Assembly (NCBI GenBank): GCA_900708905.1
Contig: CAADRB010000069.1
Coordinates: 347,606-411,605, forward strand
Direction of reading: 5' to 3'
Length of the DNA: 64,000 bases
Origin: Hymenolepis diminuta
Lineage: Eukaryota; Platyhelminthes; Cestoda; Cyclophyllidea; Hymenolepididae
The translations under genes and the position numbers were made by a program. Shown piece after piece: positions 56,173-64,000 of the stretch (position 1 is the first letter of the stretch; each line of letters starts with the position of its first letter). The notes under the pieces were generated by a model, which was given only the letters and a program-made list of their open reading frames with translations, ran no database searches and was not told the DNA's origin.

Positions 56173-59168
56173 TCATACCATGAGCGAGGGATTCCCTGCA
56201 ACTTTGTTCTCCTCTTGTTCATTCTCTTCACCTTCTTTTTCGTCGTTGGAAGCTATTGAGAGATCGTCTCTCTTATTCTCCAACTTTTGATCATTTGACG
56301 ACAGTTTCACTTCCACCTGAACTTTCTCACTCTGTTCTTTTTCATTGTTATCGTCTTCTCTTTTGATATTATTACTCTGATTCCCTTTGTTGCGTTGTTG
56401 TCTTTGAGCCTCGGTTAGTTGCGCCAGGATGTCTGTGCGTTGTTGTTCTGCTCGGAACCACTTCAACAAACTGGCCGCGAAGCAGAAAATCTAAAATTAA
56501 AATGAGGTTGCCGACAGGAATAAATATTTACTTGTTTGGCATCTACGAAATTAAAGCATAACATCTACGCCTCATCTGCGAGTTCTAAAAACTTAAATAA
56601 AGTATCGTTTCCAACTTAGGACGCTCTCAAGTTTCGATTACCCAACCAACTCAGCTTTGAAGACGAAATGAACGTAAAAAAGTATCAAATAAATGTAGAC
56701 TTAATCCGTCCTCACGTTTGATCAAAATATCTCCCCAATTCTGAAATTGAATGAATCTAACAAATTATTGTAAATTATTGCTTATCATCTGTGCTATGAA
56801 TTAACCCATTGTAATATCTCTATTGCGTAATTACTAAATGATATTCAGATTTTATTATGCTGAAGAGCACATAACTCCTATCTGAAAGGAAATAAATTAT
56901 TGTTTTGAAAGTGGCATGTTTAAAAACCGCCTGATAAAGTAATCTCAACAAGCAAATGAAAAGGAGAAAATTGTTAAATTCAGTTGAATTAAGAAACGTT
57001 AAGTAGATTTATGATAACGCCAATGAAGTATGATAATGAATAAACCAGATTCCATTGAAAATATCCCTAGCTGTTCGTATTATTAGCGAATTCTTTGAAG
57101 TATTTTAGATAGCCAACGAGAAAAACACTGGGATTTCAAATCCAAAGTGTTATTTGAATTGTAAAATGTTCGCGCTGTAATAATATTAAGGCAAAACCCG
57201 TATGTGTTTCACTGAATTGCTGGCGGTTGATAAATCGATATCCCCTCTTAATGCCATCTGTTTAGCAGTAACCTTCTTGCGAAAAAATCTGGCCAGAAGC
57301 AAAGACAGGAAGGAAAAGCAGAAACTGATTTCAGTAAGTTAAATTTAATTTCACGCAAGTGATTTTTAGTATTTAAAGTAAGTAAATAAATACATATAAG
57401 CCTCTTTTCGTATGATAATTAGATAATGGAACATACTGAATTGACGCAATTACGATTTACATGATATGCATATTCTTTATAATCGTACCCATTATAATAA
57501 TCTATTTTATTCCACTTATAAATTAATTCATTTATGTTTGTGCATTTTTTCCGTCCATTCAAGTTTTTCGTAAAAGTTAAAGCAAAATAAACTAGATACT
57601 CAAATTGTCTTGATGATCGCTATGTTTGTGAAACACTGATCTCCTTATTCCACTTCGCCGCCCTTAAAGCTGGGGGTTTACAATTAGAGAGACGGGGATT
57701 GACTTCGATTGTTGTTTTAGCCATAACAAGCACTCCCATCAAGGACTTCCTTGGCGTCTTGATAGGGCTTCTCTTGTCATAACCCTGTGCATGTTTTATT
57801 TCTAGTTTTCATTGCTTTAATATGAGAAAACCATGAAGGTTTTCATAGCGAACCTACGTCTTCTTTATTGTGACTTGCTAGATGATTTACCAGGGGACAA
57901 ACTCTTTACAAGTCAGTCTTCTCACAGTATTAAGGATAGCTGCAAGTCTGCAGTTACCGGCCATCTTTAGTACTGTTGCGGAAATATCAAAATGTTCATG
58001 TTAGTGGCATTTGTCTAATTCTGTTATTATTTATTTATTGCAGTCCTTTTTATAGATGAAACCGCGTTAGAGTCTATTAGATATTTGATGTGCTTTGGAT
58101 AATCATGAAGTAAAATGTGAACAGTTCTAGCAAAGTGTTCACCGGACGATTGATTGTGTGTCCCCAAGAGTTAATATTATTTACGTTAATAACTCCTAAG
58201 TAGGTTTCATAGTACTTTTAAATTATATTTACCACGATATTTCGTGTTATAAATGTTGTCATTGAGAGAAAATAAATCAAAATATTGACAGTAGATATAA
58301 ACCGATTATGAGAAAGGCATCAATCCTATTTTGCCGGAAATATATCGTCATCGTTAGTAACCCAATAGAATTCGAATTCATATAAGTTAAAGATCTGATT
58401 CATTTGCCGTAATTTAGGAGCATTATTAAATGGAAAAAATCATTGGTATTAATCCTTTGTTATCCCAGTTATCAGTTTTTCAATAATATTAAGATGTTTA
58501 ACACACATATTACGGCTTAAAAAAATAACAGTAGGAATGTATCGAAAGAAAGAAAAATCAGAAAAAAGCGAAACGTTAACCATGACCGCCTTTAGTTTAG
58601 GCAGCTGCGCCGATAGGATCGTGGTTAGTGTTAGTTGAAGCCACATAACTGTATTTAACTTTTTATTTTAAATAAGTTATCCACTTTGATTGGCTAAGGG
58701 AAAACAGTCACCCGGGGATTGACTGCTACAGGTGGGATAAAAGTGGGTTGACTAACTACAAACAAAAGCACTGTTATTTTGTAATTGGCAGTAGGCAGCC
58801 ATAATTAGTATCGAAGAACGTGTTTATGATTGGCACTTTTGATGACAGGAATTTAATTAAGGAAGAATAACTAGATATATTAATCGAATTTCCCATTTAT
58901 CAATCAAACGAGAAGTGTAAATCGAAGAACAAACCTATGATAATAAAACCCCTTATAACTTTTTTAATCATGGGCTAATGTTGTCTGGGTTGGGCAAGGG
59001 AAATAACACCGATTATTCAAATTATTCATTCAAATAAGAACGCTTTATTACCTGTTGGTAGTAGGGACAAGGTAGAACGTGATGATATTGAGCAAGTTTA
59101 TTGGCTCTCTGTGCTTTCGCTGTCTGAATCTCTTCCTCGCTACTTCGGCGCGGTCTTAAGTTAATCAT
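56173..59168 (-). CDS. Small two-exon gene, hypothetical protein
   Basis: Exon 1 59168-59052 and exon 2 56490-56173 join in phase 0 across a 2561-nt intron (CAG before gtaata; ttttag acceptor) and give 144 residues. The N-terminus is basic (MINLRPRRSSEEEIQTAKAQ). A short hydrophobic patch sits across the junction (YYQQIFCFAASLLKWF), too short to be a convincing membrane helix. The last 80 residues are charged and disordered, rich in Asn, Glu and Lys. I do not recognise the family. It lies 281 nt upstream of NSUN7 on the same strand, with its own poly(A) signal between. An acceptor-like tttcatttag ends just before the start codon. The main doubt is whether further exons exist in the long intron. 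Confidence 0.5.
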
Positions 59169-60965
59169 ACTAAATGAAAATTAATTTTTTTCATTTTCAA
59201 TAGTGAATAAACATTTTAGAAATATTAACTCTGTTTCAGTCAACTTGTAAGAAAAGGAGATATATAAAACTCTTCAGCTGCTGCAACTAAAACCCGGTTG
59301 AAGAGGGAGAAGATTGCAAAATATAAGTCCTAATCGCTTTAATAGCTCAAGCTAATTGAAATATTTCTATCGGAATTCGTCATTTCTGATATAGATTCCC
59401 TTTTTAGGGGCATAATCGATATGGGTCCATGAACAAGTAGTAGAATTGAAGGAGATATGCAATTACACCTACCGTTCTGCTATAAATAAAAAATTGCGCC
59501 TTGATATTTGAGCAATTGGTTATTCTACATCAACGTTAAGTGTGAACAGAAAAATGTTATTTTTTTCTAATTTTAGAAGTAGATACTAATGTCTGAAGTA
59601 GCATAATAGATGATTACTGTTTTCATAATAAGGACAGGATAGTTAGCACAAATATATTCCACGAGGCATTAAACTGAGATAAGTTCCAGGACAGGAGATC
59701 ACATCAATAATTTATGCTCTCCTTGTTCTTTGATTTAATGCATCTAATTCTACCATCATTTCACCGGCAAATTCACTAGAAAATATCCAAGATTTTGAGA
59801 AACATTGACACACGTCCGTTTATGTGGCTGAATGATGGAATCAAATTTAGCAAAGAAAGTAGTTGCAGAAATTTAAACACTTATGATGAACAAACATTCC
59901 ACAATCTTCATTGAATAAATTATAGTATTTTAGATGTAAATTCGTCAAGTGACCTAAAATCGAGTGATAATTACATACATAGTGAAAGGCATTCTAAATT
60001 TTTCGGTTTTAGTTATGAACCTTGCACATGATTCTTACAAAATTAAAGTTTTGTGGTTTATCAGAGCATTCCCATAATCGTGTGTTTTCAATGTATGTTA
60101 AGTAATCCACTTTAGCACCATTAAAAAATTTCTCTTATCAACATGGGTTGATATCATCGTAATAAGAATAAATGAGAGAAAATAGAGAGTATTATTTCGA
60201 TACGATATCCAACCTAAAGGAAACTTCCTGTCATTTATGAAATTTGTATTTAAAATTTGTTACTCAGATGATATTTTTAGGACATGAATCCTTATTTATT
60301 CGCTCACCTGCTGCTGTTAAGTGCGAAATGATTAGGTTTATCGATCGGTCGATCGATTAATTTCATGGGTAAAATTGGTCTACGTATTGCAATCGAAAAA
60401 GTCGGTTTATCTATTTATCGCGATTGTTGCATGTTTAAAACGACTTCTATTAGTGAAATCATCCCATTTTGGCAGAATTAGAGCTGAAAATATTATCCAT
60501 TTTCTCTATTTCAATTCCGCTTTCTGTACGAGTGTGAGGCTATATTCAAATATTATAAAAGCAAGCAGTAAATTTTATTTCCTTATGTGATACATCACAT
60601 CCAAATTGTGAAAAGGAGTTTACCGTTTGATAGGAAACAAGAATTTGATTGTGCTAATAAATAGACACATTTTTGTCATGGTCAAACACGCATATGTTAT
60701 CGCTTCAACACATGTAACCTGTACTTTCCTCACTGGTTTGAAAATAATAAATTTTAACTGATTTTAAACCGTTCAGACTAATACAGCCTTTAACGTTCTT
60801 GATAAGAAGGAGATACGAAGAAAAAATGATTACTGATAAATAAAATATCTAAAACAGTAGTAACAAATAATTTTTTATTCAGATATTGCTTTCTTGAATC
60901 TGATATCGACGGTGAGGATGATATTCTCATGTCTGATGACTCAAAAGATATTTTGAAAAAGCGGC

Positions 60966-61120
60966 ACCATCTATTCTTCCAAACTGAGAGAAGTAAAATC
61001 CCTGAATCCGACTGACCAAATCTCCCTAACTTTAACCCAAGCTAGTTCCTCTCAGCTATAGCTATGTATTCGTTTGTCCAAATACCATTTCTGCCAATAG
61101 ACGGAAGTATTAATTAATTT
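60966..61120. repeat. Dispersed repeat copy B (partner at 11755)
   Basis: Collinear with copy A: CTATTCTTCCAAACTGAGAG at the left, then CTCTCAGCTATAGCTATG. Spacing is similar and several small indels separate the copies. Confidence 0.5.
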
Positions 61121-61461
61121 AATAATCCTTTTTTACAAAAAAGCGAATATGTGAAAAACACACATAATCTGAGACTTTAAAATTCCAATTATCCATAAAA
61201 GTTTCACTTGTAGTTTCTTAAGTCTCTCCATTCATTATTGAACAGTGGAATTTGAGTTTCCCCTGGTATTTCTTAAAGGTCTTGGCATTTACCGTTTCGT
61301 TTTGCCTCTGTTTGCGTTTTACTAAAACTCAAGCAACTCCAGGCGGAAATCTGACCTGGTTCTCTCAATACAGCTTTGCCCATTAAAAAATTCACCTTTC
61401 AGCTACCTTGTTATTTAATAATAATCATTATGAACCAGGTGATGATTTAACTAGACTACCG

Positions 61462-61474
61462 CCCCCCCCCCCCC
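61462..61474. repeat. Poly(C) tract
   Basis: Thirteen consecutive C, followed by TCGCCCCC. Length is likely to be unreliable in sequencing. Confidence 0.9.
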
Positions 61475-61947
61475 TCGCCCCCAGATATCAGTTAGGGAGT
61501 TATCTTACCTCTTCTACCATAGATCTTTCCCGATTTGCTATTAGTTTCCTGTTACTGATTGGGACACCCCCTATATTAAGCTGATAAGGGTTAAAACCTT
61601 ATCTTAGGACCACTAAATTGCCAACCCCAATTAGGTACATTGAAGAATGCGAATGTGCTATTTTAGAGGAGGGGATTGTAAACCACAAAAACATTTCCAA
61701 ACAATCGACATAGATTAAATAAAGCAAATGAGTCCAAAACGATAAAATACAAATAATGAGCAGGTGTTTGTCGATTTAGGAGATCAGTAGCTATCTGATG
61801 GGACGGTTAGATTATAACCATTTACAACAAGTAGAATAAACATTTCTCAGAAAAATAGGCAATATTATTGTGACGTATCATTAGCAATTACAATTCACAA
61901 ACAAGAAGCGTGGGCACACAAAATGCACTGTGAGCGTGTGGATAGAC

Positions 61948-64000
61948 CTAAGAAGATGACTCAGCGGCAGCAGCAGCAGTGGAAGAACTCTTGCCTCGAT
62001 GTTTATCGATTTCCGATAACAACGCGGCAGCAGCCTCTGGTGTTTTCACTCGAATCAACATAGGGACTGGATGGGTTTGTGAATTATCACCCTCAGCCTC
62101 TTTCACAGCAGCGACTGGCAACGGTGGCGATGGTACACAAGCAAACACAACATTATTCTTTTGTAAGTGCATTGGAATGTCCTTGTTCACCATTATGTTT
62201 AAGAGAATATTTCCTATAAAAAGGAGCGAAAATTATTGATTAAACAGATACCAAATATCCAAATAGTCATTGGAACAGATATACAAAAAGAAAAGATGCC
62301 ACTGAAGTAATATTGGTTGACCTACTTACTATTTTAATAAAGATCTACTTAGGTTATGGGTTTCTGAAGATCGAACCAAGATCAATGAGACCGTTTTTAG
62401 TCCTGTCTTGCCACGGTCTTAATAATATTGGTAACGAGAGTGACCACGAGCATAGAATACGTAATTTCAACCCTAAGACAAAGCATGTAGTATGCAGCAT
62501 TGAGTTATGCAACCCAGCAGAAATTAACCAATCTATCTGACTATTATAGAGAGAGAACATCCTATTTTATTAATGAAAGAGAAACGTGTAATCAATAATT
62601 GCCAGTATTAAAGTGAAGTTTCCAATTATTAGATGAATACTAACGAGATTAGACTTTGAGTTCGCGGAAATTATCGGTGTATACATGACAAAAAGTGGAA
62701 TCAATAGTTTAATATTTTCTTCAACAACGGTCGACTTCTGAATACAAACAGATGAATTAATGAAAGTTGTCATTCAGAAATAAGAACGAATCAGTGCGTA
62801 ATAAATCAGAACATCAGCATCAAAAAGAACAGAACGTAAGAATTTCTACTAAATAATTGATTTAAAACCTTTCCAAAAGAAAAATTCGTTTTCCACCAAA
62901 TTGCATGAAACGGACTTCCACCTATATGTCTGAAATAAGCATCAACGGTGAGTAAAATATGAGAATTGTTGAACACTAGTTTTTGACATTAGAATGTCTA
63001 TCTTGTGCCGAAAGGTTAATCCTTTAATCATTCAAAAGTCCCTTATTCTGTCGAACTGAGATTAGTGTATGTCATACAACAAACAACATAGGTTCAAATC
63101 CAACTACATGATTAACCAGCGTCAAGTTTTGAATTTGAGATGGTAAGACACTTTTCCTCAATTAAAAACGGTAAATTTAAAACCCACCTAAATTAGTATC
63201 AGCGCGAATAAGAAGTTGGAATTTTTCGTCTCCGGAGGGGATAATATGAAGATTTCCTAAACCTCTCTCAGCCCACAGGTCGGCTTTTTTATAGAAGAGT
63301 TTGCATCTGTGCAAAACGACACCAAAATTGGATAGTCAAATGAAAATTCGGTAGACACACACATATAAAACTGAAGACAACTACCTAACTGTGTACACCG
63401 AACCCTCCTCTTTAATCTCCTTGACTTCTGGTTTCGGAGGTACGTATTCTTCCTCATCCACATTCTGCTCCGTATTTAATGTGGTGATAGAAGCAGCAGT
63501 AGAAGTAGGAGCAGCTCCGAAAATAAAAGGTGCAGTAGTTAAATGTCCGGTCCACGTTTTAGTCAAGTCGGGTTTGAATGAAAATAACGGTGGATTAGTC
63601 GCGGGTAAAGACGAACTATTTGTAGAACTGGATGCAGGTGGTAAACCAAATGAGAAAATTGGAGTCTTTGCTGGGGCAGAAGGATCCGAGGATGCTGTTG
63701 TTGGCTTGAAATTGAAGTTAAAACCATTTGATTCTAGAAATGTTGAAGAGCTTGACGTCGGCTGAGGAAGAGTAAACTTACGCGCGATCGGAGTTGTTGA
63801 TGCTATAGCTGTTGTTAATGAAGCATCTAACTTCTCAGTCTTTTCGGATTTTATCGAACCAAGGTGCTTTTCATAATCATTGAATATAGGTGTCAAAATG
63901 CAGTGAGGATCTTCGGCAACATGTTTCGATATCCATGCAGAAACCTCTTTATTTAAAATGGATAATTTGGACAAGAATGTGGCATCCGTGGACTCCTGTT
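61948..64000 (-). CDS. NUP50: Nucleoporin NUP50 (partial, 5' end outside window)
   Basis: Nuclear pore basket protein that binds importin-alpha and Ran and helps release cargo. Exons in the window (minus): beyond 64000 to 63385, 63306-63188, 62213-61948; phases 2 and 1 agree. The first part has the conserved LNKEVSAWISKHV and CILTPIFNDYEKHL block, then a Ser/Thr-rich region with FG-type repeats (FNFNFKP, FSFGLPP, FSFKPD, FIFGAAP). The C-terminal half is a Ran-binding domain: PPKPEVKEIKEEGSVYTVR, KLFYKKADLWAERGLG, LLIRADTNLGNILLN, NNVVFACVPSPP and VPMLIRVKTPEAAA. It ends with a Ser/Ala-rich tail. The missing N-terminus, with the Nup153 and first importin-alpha site, should lie just to the right. 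Identification is secure from the Ran-binding domain plus the pore repeats. Confidence 0.93.
62214..63187 (-). other. NUP50 intron inside the Ran-binding domain
   Basis: 974 nt between gtgggt and tttatag, splitting the Gly codon of NLGN. Nothing else recognisable in it. Confidence 0.8.

Larger units (their letters stand above)
59169..61947. other. Intergenic upstream of the small gene and downstream of NUP50
   Basis: About 2.8 kb. It contains dispersed repeat copy B (60966-61120) and a C-tract (61462-61474). A stretch at 60893-61014 has an acceptor and an acidic reading (DIDGEDDILMSDDSKD) but overlaps the repeat and has no partner exon. Confidence 0.55.

Noticed and set aside
60893..61014. 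Acidic reading after a good acceptor (LESDIDGEDDILMSDDSKD), + strand
   Set aside because: It overlaps a dispersed repeat, ends at a stop soon after, and has no upstream exon in the window.
63391..63765. + strand frame of 124 residues
   Set aside because: Opposite-strand shadow of the NUP50 repeat-rich exon.

Overview
This is a stretch of an AT-rich animal nuclear genome. Genes are split by many introns with GT-AG ends, and there are no bacterial-style operons or ribosome-binding sites. Three signs suggest a flatworm (tapeworm or fluke), though this is inference. First, intron sizes cluster at 35-45 and 63-90 nt, alongside a few multi-kb introns. Second, two same-strand gene pairs are only 261 and 281 nt apart, and in each the downstream gene begins at a strong splice acceptor with no visible donor, as expected for spliced-leader trans-splicing. 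Third, in the better pair an AUG donated by a leader would open an in-frame, mitochondrial-type N-terminus.

Layout. 1-1979: probable 3' end of a + strand gene entering from the left. 1980-15781: about 14 kb with no gene I can support; it holds an inverted-repeat element (4.0-5.3 kb), a CCAAT-box cluster (9.7-10.0 kb) and half of a dispersed repeat pair (11.75 kb). 15782-33399 (-): RNase H2 subunit A, eight exons spread over 17.6 kb; the last three sit beyond introns of 8.5, 3.0 and 4.0 kb, the first of which holds two tRNA-derived SINE-like copies. 34563-40544 (-): KAT2 (GCN5/PCAF) histone acetyltransferase, nine exons. 41390-45599 (+): an 856-residue coiled-coil protein of unknown family, 14 exons. 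45861-47710 (+): NDUFAF2-like complex I assembly factor, probably co-transcribed with the coiled-coil gene. 47711-50954: intergenic, holding a repeat fragment related to the 5.3 kb one. 50955-55891 (-): NSUN7-like RNA methyltransferase homologue that has lost both catalytic cysteines. 56173-59168 (-): small two-exon gene of unknown function just upstream of NSUN7. 61948-64000 (-): NUP50 nucleoporin, running off the right edge.

The genes belong to unrelated housekeeping processes: RNA/DNA hybrid removal, chromatin acetylation, complex I assembly, RNA methylation-type fold and nuclear transport. They do not form one pathway; the close pairs look like expression units rather than functional ones. 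Exon coordinates were worked out by hand from reading frame, splice phase and remembered protein families, and no search was run.
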